Shown here piece by piece: positions 8,345-16,833 of a stretch of DNA of 64,000 nt. Both the position numbers and the translations under genes were made by a program. Under the pieces are notes generated by a model. That model ran no database searches, was not told the origin of the DNA, and was given only the letters and a program-made list of their open reading frames with translations. Source of the DNA: Natronobiforma cellulositropha (GTDB lineage: Archaea > Halobacteriota > Halobacteria > Halobacteriales > Natrialbaceae); assembly GCF_025629245.1 (NCBI RefSeq), contig NZ_JANZXN010000017.1, positions 62,001 to 126,000 of the forward strand, written 5' to 3'. Within the stretch, counting starts at the first letter, position 1. Every line of letters begins with the position of its first letter.

Positions 8345-9082
8345 TCAGCGCTCGTCTCCGCGAGCGCGGCCCGTCTCTACGCCGTCGGGAACGCGAACAC
8401 CGAGACCCTCGAGTTCGGCCAGCGCCCGCGCCGGCGCGTCGTCGACGACGACTCGTCCCTCGCTCATCGCGACGACGCGGTCGGCGAGCGCGGCGAGGTC
8501 GCGCACGTCGTGGGTCGCGACGATCACTCCAGTCCCGGCGTTCGAGAGCGACTCGAGGTGGCCGAGCACCGACCGTCTGGCGGGGTCGTCGAGACCGGTG
8601 AACGGTTCGTCGAGGACGAGGTGGGTCGGTCCCATCGCCAGCGCGCCGGCGATGGCCACGCGCGACTGCTCACCGCCCGAGAGCGCGTCGATCCGTTCGT
8701 CCGCCCGGCCGGCCAGGTTGACCGCACGGAGTGCGTCCGTCACCCGGCGGTCGATCTCCGCTCTCGAGAGACCGAGGTTCTCGGGACCGAAGGCGACGTC
8801 CGCGCCGACGGTCGCGGCGACGAACTGATCGCGCGGGTGTTGAAAGACCATGGCGACGCTCGAGCGGGCGGCGACGAGGTCGGTCTCGACGGGTGTGCCG
8901 TCGACGAGGACGGTTCCGTCCGTCGGCGTCAGGAGACCGTTGCAGTGGCGAAGGAGCGTCGTTTTCCCGCTGCCGTTGGCTCCCACGAGGACGAGGAACT
9001 CACCGTCTGGAATCTCGAGGGAGATCGACCGGAGTGCGGGGACCTCCTCGAAGGCGTAGGTAACGTCGCGAAATTCGATCAT
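8345..9082 (-). CDS. bioM: Energy-coupling factor ATPase EcfA (BioM-like)
   Basis: A 245-residue ABC ATPase with Walker A GANGSGKTTLL near residue 34, signature LSGGEQSRVAIAGAL near 138, Walker B HLVLDEPFTGLDDP and switch His in VATHDVRDL. The single ATPase suggests a homodimeric motor as in BioMNY. It follows bioY by 37 bases and precedes ecfT by 4, so the three genes form one operon. The start at MIEFRDVTYAFEE fits the family N-terminus. Confidence 0.9.
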   Translation of the reverse strand: MIEFRDVTYAFEEVPALRSISLEIPDGEFLVLVGANGSGKTTLLRHCNGLLTPTDGTVLVDGTPVETDLVAARSSVAMVFQHPRDQFVAATVGADVAFGPENLGLSRAEIDRRVTDALRAVNLAGRADERIDALSGGEQSRVAIAGALAMGPTHLVLDEPFTGLDDPARRSVLGHLESLSNAGTGVIVATHDVRDLAALADRVVAMSEGRVVVDDAPARALAELEGLGVRVPDGVETGRARGDER

Positions 9083-9119
9083 GGTGGCTGGTCGGCTGGT
9101 CGGTGGGGGTGACGGCTGC

Positions 9120-9701
9120 TCACGTCGGATCGATCACGCCTGCGCGGACGATGGCGACCGCGGCGGCCATCTTGAGCAGGTCGGCCGGAACGAACGGAAT
9201 CGCCATGACGAAGGCGGCTTCGACGAGACCGATGCCGATCAGCCACGCGTAGTAGGCGGTTCCGGCGGCGTACATGAGTACCATCGCGCACGTGAGGGCG
9301 ACGGCGATGACCGGGAGGGAGACCTCGCCGGGGTCTCGCAATCCGTGGGTGCCGTGGACGAAGAGTCCGACGAGGACGACGGCGAGCGGGAACGACCAGA
9401 GGAAGCCGCCGGTCTCGGCGAACAGGTAGCCGACGCCGGCGTTCCCGTGCGAGAAGATCGGTGCCCCCGCCGCACCGGCGGTGAGGTACAGCACCATCGA
9501 GAAGCCGCCCCAGTAGGGACCCAGGTAGAGCCCCACGAGGAAGACGACGAGTATCTGCAGGGTCACCGGTGCAGGCGAGAGCGGGTACGGAATCGCCACC
9601 AGCGCCGTCGCCCCCATCAGTGCTGCCAGAATCGCCGCACGCGCGAACGGACGAACCACGCTCGCGCCGACGAGGTCGACCGACTGCCCCTCTGTTTCCA
9701 T
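9120..9701 (-). CDS. bioY: Biotin transporter S component BioY
   Basis: A 193-residue membrane protein with about six helices. The PVTLQILVVFLVGLYLGPYWG segment, written in part, and YLTAGAAGAPIFSHGNAG are BioY signatures; FAETGGFLWSFPLA and FVPADLLKMAAAV complete the fold. It binds biotin and is energised by the EcfA/EcfT pair encoded next. The start was set at METEGQS because upstream in-frame sequence is unlike the family and because the BirA-type operator lies 15 bases before this ATG. Confidence 0.93.
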   Translation of the reverse strand: METEGQSVDLVGASVVRPFARAAILAALMGATALVAIPYPLSPAPVTLQILVVFLVGLYLGPYWGGFSMVLYLTAGAAGAPIFSHGNAGVGYLFAETGGFLWSFPLAVVLVGLFVHGTHGLRDPGEVSLPVIAVALTCAMVLMYAAGTAYYAWLIGIGLVEAAFVMAIPFVPADLLKMAAAVAIVRAGVIDPT

Positions 9702-9715
9702 ACCGCTCGTCTCTC

Positions 9716-9743
9716 GTAAACCGAAATGAACTATTCGGTTTAC
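9716..9743 (-). promoter_or_regulatory. BirA-type biotin operator upstream of bioY
   Basis: The site reads GTAAACC-N14-GGTTTAC and is part of a longer perfect 10-base inverted repeat (GTAAACCGAA / TTCGGTTTAC, 8-base centre). The published bacterial and archaeal BirA signal is TTGTAAACC, 14-16 bases, GGTTTACAA; the core and spacing match here. It covers the position expected for the TATA box of a leaderless bioY transcript, so bound biotinoyl-AMP-BirA would block TBP/TFB. Confidence 0.8.
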
Positions 9744-10134
9744 GGTCTCCGCTCCGACGGGCGGCTTCGTCCGGTGTTCGAGTCCCCCTGATCGGCTCTC
9801 CCAGACCGGCCCTGGCTGACCCCCGATTCTGCGTGCCAACACCGGACTTCCTGTCAGCTCTCGTGTCGATCTGCGGTCCCGTGGGTGGCCGAATCTGTAC
9901 GCCGCGCTCGCGTCCGACCGCCGTCTCAGCACCAGTCTCGAGTCACCGGCCGGAGCCTGTGGTCTCGCTAAGCGGTGATTGTCTCGCGTTTCTAACTGAA
10001 ACGACCGGCGTCGCTTATGCGCCGACTCGCATCGACACGCGTTGACATATGTCGCTGGTTAGCAAACGGTGTCGCACGCGGTGGAAGCGAGCGGAGAGGA
10101 CGCGAGGGAGCCACTCTGTGGGGCGAGTGCGGCC
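9744..10134. other. Divergent intergenic region, 391 bases
   Basis: No convincing gene is seen. The left end borders the bioY operator. Near the right end, GCTTATG (about 10012) is a possible TATA-like element for the large downstream gene, and TTAGCAAAC at 10060 is an AT-rich spot just before an alternative GTG start at 10069. Confidence 0.5.
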
Positions 10135-13100
10135 ATGAACACACGACGCGGGTTCGGCGTCGCGCTCACCGTGGCCGTCGCCGTCGCGGTCGCCTCGAGT
10201 ATCGTCGTCCTTCCGTTGCTCGGCGGCGCTGGAGCCGGCGGGCCGAGCGGTGTCGAAGCCGGTGACGACGAACGCCCCGAGTCGACTGCCGGGACGCCGG
10301 CCGCCGCGTCGACGGCGGCGAACGGGTTCACCCAGGTTCCGCTCGAGCCGCTGGCGTCGCTCGGCACCGTCGAGGCGGACTCGACGGCTCACGACGCCGG
10401 CGCTGGCTCGCTCACCGCGACGCAGACCGACGGCGTAGAGGCGGGTGTCGAGGAGGGAATCGCGCTCGTCCAGGCACAGGGCGTCGAGGTGAGCCAGGAA
10501 CAGCGCGCTGCCGTACTCGAGGCGGCCGAGGCAGGCGTCGCCCAGCACCAGGAGGCCGACGTCGAACAGGTGCAGGCGGCGGTCCAGGGGTCGGTCCACG
10601 GCGCGCTCGTCGCTCACCAGGCAGTGAACGTCTCGCAGACGCAGGCCGTCGTCGTCGGGGCGACCGACGGCGCGCTCTCACAGTACCAGCAGGCGAACGC
10701 GACCCAGCTCCAGAGCGGCGCGTGGGGGGCGGCCCACGGGGCGGTCGCTCAGACCCAAAAGCAGGAGGTGACCGTCGAACAGCTTCAGGTCGCGACGCGC
10801 GGTGGCGCAGCGGGCAGTGTCTACGAGGCGGGTGAGAAGGACGTCGCCAACGTTGGCAAGACCCAGGAGGCCGCACAGGGTGCCGTCTACGGCGTCCTCG
10901 AGCAGTACCAGAAACTCACCGTCGAGCAGCGCCAGCGCGTCACGCTCGAGCACGTCCAGCACGCGGCGGCGGGCGGGGCGGCGGGTGCGCTCGAGGGAGT
11001 CGTCCTCGAAGGGGAACAGATCGTCGAGGTCGAGGCGTACCAGCGGGTGTCGATCAAGGGCGTTCAGAAAGCCGCGATGGGCGGGGCGGGCGGTGCGCTC
11101 GTCCAGACGCAGACGGTCACCGTCGAGCAGACGCAGGCGGCCGCACGCGGCGGAGCGAAGGGACCGCTCGAGGGGCTGGGCCGTCTCGAGCTGGCGCAGC
11201 TCCAGCGGGTGTCGGTCACGCAGATTCAGGAGGCCTCCTTCGGTGCGGCGACGGGGGCGATCACGCAGAGCCAGGAGGCGTCGGTCGAACAGATTCAGGC
11301 GGCAGCGGTTGGTGCTGGCGGTGGGGTGCTCGTCCAGTACCAGCAGGTGACGGTCAGCCAGACGCAGTCGGCGGCGCTGGGTGCGGCGAAGGGCGCGGTC
11401 ACGGCGGCGGTCCAGCACCAGGTCGTCGAGGTTACGCAGGTCCAGGCCGCGGCCTTCGGCGCTGGACACGGTACCGTCGTCCAGATGCAGGTCGTCACCG
11501 TCGTCCAGGTGCAGGCGCTCGCCGAGGGCGCGGCCGGTGGCGCACTCGTCGCCCACCAGGAGGCGACGGTCGAACAGATCCAGTACGCCGCCAGCGGGGC
11601 GTCTCTGGCGACGGCGAAGGCGGTCCAGTACCAGCGCGTGAGCGTCACGCAACTGCAGGTACTCGCTCAGTCGACGGCTGAAGACACGACCGCGCACGCG
11701 GTCGCGGAGGCGCTCGAAGAGCCTGCCGAGATCGAGACCTACGCCGACGCAGACGCCCGCGAGAAGGCCGACGAGGTCGACGAACGCGAGGGTGAGGCGT
11801 CGCTGACGTTCGACGAGCAGGTCTCGGCGGGTGAGACCGTCGTCGTCGAGTCGGCCACCCTCTCGGCGGGTGGGTTCGTCGCCATCTACGAGGGTGTCTT
11901 CGCCAGTGACCCTGTCGAGAGCGTCCGCGGCGTCTCGGCGCACCTCGAGCCAGGCGACCACGAGTCGGTCGAGATCGACCTCGACGAACCGCTCGAGGAG
12001 AACGCGACGCTGGTCGCGGTGGCCCACCACGACACGACCGGCGACGAGTCGTTCCAGTACGTCGAGCAAGACGGCGCGGAAGACGAGCCGTACGTTGGCG
12101 AGGGTGGCTCGCCGATTACGGCCAGCGCGCTGGTGGCCGTCGAGGATGACCCCGACGACCTCGAGGACCCCGAGCCAGCGCCCGCCGAGGCGACGCTCGC
12201 CGTGGACGACCAGACCGGCGACGGCACCACGCTCACCGTCGACGAGGCGACCGCGTCGGTCGGGTACACCCTCGTCGCCGAGTACGACGGCGAGCGTGTC
12301 GAGAGCGAGGGGCACGAGGCGAACGAGTCGCTCGAGAATTACACCCTCGACCTCGAGCCACCCATCGAAGAGCGTACGACGGTCGAGGTCTCGCTCGAGG
12401 CGGCCGACGACGAACTCGGTGACGACACCGACCTCGACACCGAGACGGGTGCCGACGAGACCGACGGGGTGCTCGCGAACGAGTCGATCGAGTACGATCT
12501 CGAGGCGGTGGCCGTCGACCCCGAACTCGAGTACCTGAACTGTACCGCCGTGGAGGTGACGGGTGACGTTTCGCAGGTCCGCTACACCCAGGCGTTCTAC
12601 GACCCAGAAGGGACCGGCGAGGTCGTGTCGGTGCCGGAGATTCCCTGGGAGGAGTTCGCCGACGGCGAGAACGCGACGCTCCTCCGGATCGGTCCCGAGA
12701 CCGACGCCGTCGAGCGCGACGACGGCACGCGCGTCGTCCAGCTCGAGGACGTGGGCGTCTTCGGTGAGACCGACGGTGGCGCGCAGTCGGTGCTGACCGC
12801 CGTCGAACTCGAAGCCGAGGACGGAAGTCTCGGCGAGCCGGTGGCCAACCCCGACGCCGAGGCGTGTCTCGAGGATGTCCGACCCGAGCGGCCCGAACTC
12901 TCCGTCGAGGCGGCGCTCGAGCGCGAGGACGGCGACGGCATCGACGTCACCTTCGGCTACGAGAACCCGAACGAGGCTGCACTGGTGGTCCCGAGCGAGT
13001 TCGTCGAGGGGACCGTCGCCGACGGGATCGAGCCGCCGACGACGCTCGAGCCCGGCGAGGGGACGTTCACGGTCCAGTGGATTCCCGAGAGCGAGGACGA

Positions 13101-13812
13101 ACGGCTCGTCTGGGTGGTCGGCCTGGAGGCACACGGCTACGACGAGCCAGCCGTCGCCGAGACGGACCTCGCTGGCGAGATCGCCCCGCTCGCAGCGCCA
13201 GCGGAGTTCGTCATCGGTGATCTCGAGACGAACGCTCCGGTCGAGGCGGGCGAGACGCTCGAGGTGACGGCCACCGTCGAGAACGTCGGCGAGGAAGACG
13301 GCACCCAGGCGCTTACGCTCTCACTCGGTGACACGGTCGTCGACACCGACTCGCTCACACTCGATCCCGGTGAGAGCAACGTCGTCTCGCTCTCCTATCA
13401 GACGGGCGAGGCTGACGCGGGTGAGTACACGGCGACGGTCTCGAGTGCGAACGACAGCGCGTCGGTGACGGTTTCGATCACCGAGCCCGAGATTCCCGAC
13501 GAGCTTCCAGGTGACGATCCTGTGCCAGAAGAAGAGCCTGGTGAGCCTGGAGAAGTGCCAGAAGAAGAGCCTGGTGAGCCTGGAGAAGAGGATCCCGGCG
13601 TGCCTGAAAATGCCCCCGGCGAGAACGAGGCGGGCGAGCCGGATGCGCCAGCGGACGGCGGACCGGACGACCCGGCGGATGGAGAATCCGACGCACCCGG
13701 AGGTGGACCCGACGAGCCAGCCGACCCCGCTCCGGACGAGTCACCTGCTGGCGAATCCGACGACCCACTCCCTGCACTCGGTGCGGTAGACGCTCCGCTC
13801 GCGAGTGTCTGA
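10135..13812 (+). CDS. Large surface protein with Gln-rich repeats, DUF7282-like and CARDB-like domains
   Basis: A 1225-residue acidic protein. Residues 1-25 are a signal or membrane anchor. Residues 115-518 hold about 15 degenerate repeats of 23-26 residues, each a short strand-like VTVEQxQ piece followed by a small-residue stretch (AAAxGAAxGAL) and another Q-x-Q. Around 550-670 and 680-800 are two domains resembling the haloarchaeal DUF7282 fold (SLTFDEQVSAGETVVVESA). Around 1018-1119 lies a CARDB-like Ig domain, and the last 100 residues are Pro/Glu/Asp/Gly-rich. No PGF-CTERM or C-terminal membrane helix is seen. The ATG was chosen over an in-frame GTG at 10069 because it begins directly at the hydrophobic segment. 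It is predicted to be exported; its function is unknown. Confidence 0.8.
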   Translation: MNTRRGFGVALTVAVAVAVASSIVVLPLLGGAGAGGPSGVEAGDDERPESTAGTPAAASTAANGFTQVPLEPLASLGTVEADSTAHDAGAGSLTATQTDGVEAGVEEGIALVQAQGVEVSQEQRAAVLEAAEAGVAQHQEADVEQVQAAVQGSVHGALVAHQAVNVSQTQAVVVGATDGALSQYQQANATQLQSGAWGAAHGAVAQTQKQEVTVEQLQVATRGGAAGSVYEAGEKDVANVGKTQEAAQGAVYGVLEQYQKLTVEQRQRVTLEHVQHAAAGGAAGALEGVVLEGEQIVEVEAYQRVSIKGVQKAAMGGAGGALVQTQTVTVEQTQAAARGGAKGPLEGLGRLELAQLQRVSVTQIQEASFGAATGAITQSQEASVEQIQAAAVGAGGGVLVQYQQVTVSQTQSAALGAAKGAVTAAVQHQVVEVTQVQAAAFGAGHGTVVQMQVVTVVQVQALAEGAAGGALVAHQEATVEQIQYAASGASLATAKAVQYQRVSVTQLQVLAQSTAEDTTAHAVAEALEEPAEIETYADADAREKADEVDEREGEASLTFDEQVSAGETVVVESATLSAGGFVAIYEGVFASDPVESVRGVSAHLEPGDHESVEIDLDEPLEENATLVAVAHHDTTGDESFQYVEQDGAEDEPYVGEGGSPITASALVAVEDDPDDLEDPEPAPAEATLAVDDQTGDGTTLTVDEATASVGYTLVAEYDGERVESEGHEANESLENYTLDLEPPIEERTTVEVSLEAADDELGDDTDLDTETGADETDGVLANESIEYDLEAVAVDPELEYLNCTAVEVTGDVSQVRYTQAFYDPEGTGEVVSVPEIPWEEFADGENATLLRIGPETDAVERDDGTRVVQLEDVGVFGETDGGAQSVLTAVELEAEDGSLGEPVANPDAEACLEDVRPERPELSVEAALEREDGDGIDVTFGYENPNEAALVVPSEFVEGTVADGIEPPTTLEPGEGTFTVQWIPESEDERLVWVVGLEAHGYDEPAVAETDLAGEIAPLAAPAEFVIGDLETNAPVEAGETLEVTATVENVGEEDGTQALTLSLGDTVVDTDSLTLDPGESNVVSLSYQTGEADAGEYTATVSSANDSASVTVSITEPEIPDELPGDDPVPEEEPGEPGEVPEEEPGEPGEEDPGVPENAPGENEAGEPDAPADGGPDDPADGESDAPGGGPDEPADPAPDESPAGESDDPLPALGAVDAPLASV
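10480..11690 (+). repeat. Array of about 15 diverged ~72-base coding repeats
   Basis: This is the DNA of the Gln-rich repeat region. Unit length varies from about 69 to 78 bases. Translated units share VxVxQxQxAAxGAAxGALxQxQ. Nucleotide divergence between units is high, so the array is old and selected at protein level. Confidence 0.8.
13522..13587 (+). repeat. Perfect 33-base tandem duplication in the C-terminal linker
   Basis: Two adjacent identical 33-base units (13522-13554 and 13555-13587) encode VPEEEPGEPGE twice. Codon use here (GAA, CCT) differs from the GAG/CCC-rich surroundings, suggesting a recent slippage duplication. Confidence 0.9.
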
Positions 13813-13893
13813 GCGGTTCTCATCCCTCTCTCGAGCCTCTGCTCGGTTCGTCGCGGTTCTCTACGCTCGAGTACGTGTGCGGTGGAGTCGCCG

Positions 13894-14181
13894 TCAGTGG
13901 TGGTGGCCGGTCGCCTCGGCGAAGCTGACGCCGAAGCGCGCTTCGAACAGGGCCATCGCTTCGCTCTCTGCGGCTTCGATCTCGTCGTCGACGCCGTCGC
14001 CGTGGTGGACGAGGTGGTGGGCGCGACTCGCGAACGAGAGGAGCACGATGTCGCCGACGGTCTCTGCCGGTCCCTGGTCGCCTTCGGCGAGCAGTTCGAC
14101 GAGCGTCGCAGGAATCGTGACGTCGTCGCTGTCGGCTCCGGAGTCGATGGTGAACGTGATCGTCTCGATATCGTCTGCCAT
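13894..14181 (-). CDS. Conserved small haloarchaeal protein with His-rich tail
   Basis: A 95-residue acidic protein starting MADDIETITFTIDSG. It has a compact alpha/beta composition, a histidine cluster in the middle (SRAHHLVHHGDG) and a C-terminal ATGHHH. No catalytic motif is recognised. The ATG at 14181 was preferred to an upstream in-frame start because the protein reads naturally from there. It is followed at a distance by other small conserved genes on the same strand. The histidines could bind metal, which is speculation; I do not recognise a function. Confidence 0.7.
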   Translation of the reverse strand: MADDIETITFTIDSGADSDDVTIPATLVELLAEGDQGPAETVGDIVLLSFASRAHHLVHHGDGVDDEIEAAESEAMALFEARFGVSFAEATGHHH

Positions 14182-14280
14182 ACCCTCCTCTGGGTGGGGA
14201 CACCTAAAGGTGCTGTGGCTCTCGTTCCTTGCGTACGCTGGCCGCACGCCCCGCCTGTGACGGATTTGCCACTTCGCCCC

Positions 14281-14730
14281 TCACTCCTCGGCGACGAATC
14301 GACAGATTTCTTCGAAGCGACCGTTCGCCTCGAGCGTCGACTGGAGTTCGCGTGCGTACTCGGCGGTGAGTTCCTCGGCGGCCTCGCGTTCTGCCTCGTA
14401 GCCCGCCTCGCCGCCGAAGCCGAGCGTGCGTTTGAGCGAGTCGAGCAGACCGCCGCCGCTCGAGCCGCCACCGCTCGTCTCTGCGCCCATCGCCCCTAGC
14501 TGTGAGCGGACGTTCTCGAGTTCGGGGAGGACGTGTCTGACCTTCTCGGTGTTCGCGACGATGCGTGCCTGCTCGGGGTCGTCGGGGTTCTCGAGTTCGA
14601 ACTCGGTGGCCGTCATGATCAGGCTCCACTCCTGGCTCGAAAAGCGCGAGGCGGCGATCCGGGCGGTGAAGTCCCGGTCGGTCGCCATCCGCTCGCCGAC
14701 GATTCGGTCGGTCCACGAGTCGCTGCTCAT
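14281..14730 (-). CDS. Conserved haloarchaeal protein (probably DUF5799 family)
   Basis: A 149-residue acidic protein starting MSSDSWTDRIVGERMATDR. The region around FSSQEWSLIMTATEFELENP is the conserved core as I remember the DUF5799 family, which is restricted to halophilic archaea; the assignment is from memory. A Gly/Ser linker (residues 84-95) separates an N-terminal helical part from a C-terminal helical part. There are no membrane segments or enzymatic motifs. It is on the same strand as its neighbours with gaps of about 100 bases, so co-transcription is uncertain. Function unknown. Confidence 0.72.
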   Translation of the reverse strand: MSSDSWTDRIVGERMATDRDFTARIAASRFSSQEWSLIMTATEFELENPDDPEQARIVANTEKVRHVLPELENVRSQLGAMGAETSGGGSSGGGLLDSLKRTLGFGGEAGYEAEREAAEELTAEYARELQSTLEANGRFEEICRFVAEE

Positions 14731-14846
14731 ACACGGTATTCGGGACGCGCGGTATCAGCGTTTGCCATCGCCGCGGCTCCGTTGGGTCGTCTCCGCTGTC
14801 GCTCGAAACGCGCTCGCTGTCGCCGAGTTCCGGCGGCGACTCGCCT

Positions 14847-15242
14847 CTAGAACGCGCCGCCCTGGAAACTCGTCTCGGCGTGGAGGCTGTCTTTCAGCGC
14901 GTCGTGGACCTTACACAGTTCGAAGGCGCGCTCGATCACCTTCTCGCCGGTCTCCTCGTCGACCTCGCTCTCGACGCTGATGTCGAAGCTGACCGACTCG
15001 AGTTTGTCGTCGTCGTTCAGTTCGCCGGTGACGTCGATTTCGATCCGGCCGAGGTCGTCGGCACCGCGCTGCTGGCCGCCGACGCGGAGGGCGGGGACGT
15101 AACACGAGCCGTAGGCCGCGAGCAGCGCCTCGAGCGTGTCCGGGGCCTCCTCGCCGGTGGCGTCGACGTCGACCTCGAACTCGCGGACCTCGTTCGTCGC
15201 ACTGAATCCTTCCTCGGAGATGGTGGTGACTGCTTTCGCCAT
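14847..15242 (-). CDS. OsmC family peroxiredoxin-like protein
   Basis: A 131-residue protein of the OsmC/Ohr fold. The two family cysteines are present at residue 47 (YGSCYVPAL) and residue 110 (FELCKVHDAL). In characterised members such a pair reduces organic hydroperoxides with thiol reductants in the cytoplasm. The protein is complete (MAKAVTTISEEGF to ETSFQGGAF). It is encoded as a single gene 52 bases from the MBL-hydrolase gene on the same strand. Whether it acts on peroxides or in another OsmC subfamily role cannot be told from the sequence. Confidence 0.9.
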   Translation of the reverse strand: MAKAVTTISEEGFSATNEVREFEVDVDATGEEAPDTLEALLAAYGSCYVPALRVGGQQRGADDLGRIEIDVTGELNDDDKLESVSFDISVESEVDEETGEKVIERAFELCKVHDALKDSLHAETSFQGGAF

Positions 15243-15294
15243 ACAGTCTGGACCTCAACGAGGAAGAGTGTAAACGTTGGTCTTCGTGGCCGTC

Positions 15295-16023
15295 TCACGG
15301 ACCGAGGTCGAACGGCTCGTCCGCCTCGAGTACGTGGACCTCGGCGTCACTGCCGGCGTCGTCGACCAGCTGTGCGAATTCCTCGGGATCCTGTTCGATG
15401 GGTGGGAAGGTGTCGTAGTGCATCGGGAAGGCGTAGTCGACGTCGAGCCAGTCGGTGGCGATGGCGGCCTGCCACGGTCCCATGGTGAAGTGATCGCCGA
15501 TCGGGAGGGCAGCGGCGTCGGGTTTGAGGAAGGAGGCGACGACGTCGATCATCTCGCTCATCAGACCCGTATCACCGGCGTGGTAGAAGGTCGTCGCGTC
15601 CTCGGTCTCTCCGCGCATCGGCTCCGTATCGGAGATGACGAACCCGCCGGGCATCCCGGCGTCGACGTCGTAGGCGGTCATGATGCCGTTCGTGTGGTCG
15701 GCGCGGTGCATCGTCACGAAGGCGTCGCCACACTCGACGGTGCCGCCGATGTTCATGCCCATCCCGCCGACGGCGTCCTCGAAGCCGAACTCCTCCTGAC
15801 AGTAGGAGACGAGTTCGGGCGTCGCGACCAGCGTCGCCTCCGAGAACGCCCCCGCGTCGGCGATGTGGTCGGCGTGTCCGTGCGTGAGCAACACGTAGTC
15901 GGGTGTGTCGAGGTCTGCGGCCTCGAGATCCGTCTTCGGGTTGTCGAAGAAGGGGTCGATCAGCAGGTCGGTGTCGCCGACGGTGACGTGCCAGGTCGAG
16001 TGACCGTGCCAGGTGAGTTGCAT
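15295..16023 (-). CDS. Metal-dependent hydrolase, UlaG/UPF0173-type metallo-beta-lactamase fold
   Basis: A 242-residue MBL-fold protein. The N-terminus [11 protein letters not shown] and the metal motif THGHADH (His48, His50, Asp52, His53) are characteristic of the UlaG/UPF0173 group; further ligands are likely in [11 protein letters not shown] and YHAGDTGLM. The C-terminal [15 protein letters not shown] segment is also typical. The substrate is not known for most members. It is divergent from the small gene at 16163 and precedes osmC on the same strand. Confidence 0.85.
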   Translation of the reverse strand: MQLTWHGHSTWHVTVGDTDLLIDPFFDNPKTDLEAADLDTPDYVLLTHGHADHIADAGAFSEATLVATPELVSYCQEEFGFEDAVGGMGMNIGGTVECGDAFVTMHRADHTNGIMTAYDVDAGMPGGFVISDTEPMRGETEDATTFYHAGDTGLMSEMIDVVASFLKPDAAALPIGDHFTMGPWQAAIATDWLDVDYAFPMHYDTFPPIEQDPEEFAQLVDDAGSDAEVHVLEADEPFDLGP

Positions 16024-16134
16024 GATCCACTCCCGTCTACGGCTGTTCGGTACTAAAAACGTGCAACTTCGATCCGGGTCGCTCGAGCGCAGCCCGCTCT
16101 CTCACCTGCGCCACCCGCTCTCGAGCCGTGGCCC

Positions 16135-16140
16135 TTTATA
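16135..16140 (+). promoter_or_regulatory. TATA box TTTATA for the 87-residue gene
   Basis: TTTATA lies 23-28 bases upstream of the ATG at 16163, the canonical position for a leaderless haloarchaeal transcript. Confidence 0.7.
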
Positions 16141-16162
16141 CTCGCTTCCCGAACCGTCGGCC

Positions 16163-16426
16163 ATGCTGACGCTCGACATCGATCAGTTCATGCTCGAACT
16201 CAAAGACGGTGCGTTCAAGAACGTCGGCCCGGCGACGAAGTCGGCGACGGTCAAGCTCTTCGACGTAGAGGCGGCGGAGACCCGCGAGTTCGGCGATAAG
16301 CGCGTCAAACTCGTCTTCGAAGACGACGACGGCAACGAGGTGCAGGTCGCGCTGTTTCCTGAGGACGTTCGGAAGCTCGTCCGCGACGTGGAGGCGCTCG
16401 AGGACGACTCGCCCGTGTTCGAATAG
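16163..16426 (+). CDS. Conserved small haloarchaeal protein
   Basis: An 87-residue protein, MLTLDIDQFMLELKDG to the end VEALEDDSPVFE. It looks like a single small alpha/beta domain rich in charged residues, without cysteines or membrane segments. A perfect TATA box at the leaderless distance fixes the start at 16163; longer in-frame starts are excluded by the promoter position. It is divergent from the MBL hydrolase. The IS605-type remnant begins about 25 bases after its stop, so its natural 3' end may have been altered. Function not recognised. Confidence 0.75.
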   Translation: MLTLDIDQFMLELKDGAFKNVGPATKSATVKLFDVEAAETREFGDKRVKLVFEDDDGNEVQVALFPEDVRKLVRDVEALEDDSPVFE

Positions 16427-16449
16427 CACGTGGCCGAAACAACAGGTAT

Positions 16450-16808
16450 TATCTCAAGCGAAGTAGGGCGCTAAAACCTCGCGCTTCAGCGCGGGGATAC
16501 AGCGCCCGAACGTAGTTTTAAGAGGTTCCACAGCGTACTAAATGCTAACCGAGGCGGTCTATCCGCCCTATCCCAATGAGACAATATCGGGATTCGCCCT
16601 TTCGTCATGGAAGGCACCCCTTCCAAGAGACGAACAGGGTGCAGGAAGCACAAGATAACCCTGAATCCCCGTCTTCTCGACGGTGGATAGGGGTAACGGT
16701 AGCGTGGCACTGCCAGCATTCCCTCGGGGATGTTAAACCGTAAATCTCCCAAACCAGCAAGCCTCAGCTTGTGGGAAGCCCCGCCGTTTACGGCGGGGAG
16801 GATGTCAC
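16450..16808. mobile_element. Non-coding IS200/IS605 (IS1341-type) remnant, PATE/MITE-like
   Basis: Two subterminal hairpins typical of haloarchaeal IS605-group ends bracket the region: CCTCGCGC-TTCA-GCGCGGGG at 16477-16496 and the perfect CCCCGCCG-TTTA-CGGCGGGG at 16779-16798, followed by AGGATGTCAC. The preceding AAGCCTCAGCTTGTGGGAAG is familiar from TnpB right ends. No transposase frame is present between them. The interior is rich in further small hairpins (GGCGG/CCGCC; GGAAGG/CCTTCC; CCGTC/GACGG), as expected of a TnpB-associated guide RNA. The exact ends are estimates, since these elements make no target duplication. Confidence 0.75.
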
Positions 16809-16833
16809 ACAGCCAGCTCGAGTACTACCTACA

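Noticed and set aside
10678-13134. Long open frame on the minus strand (about 818 codons)
   Set aside because: It is a shadow of the repeat-protein gene. High GC with strong third-position bias keeps the antisense frame open. The translation is Arg/Leu-rich with no domain, unlike acidic halophile proteins.
16486-16752. Minus-strand 88-codon frame inside the IS remnant
   Set aside because: It shows no similarity to TnpA or TnpB, is Arg/Pro-rich, and covers the structured non-coding interior.
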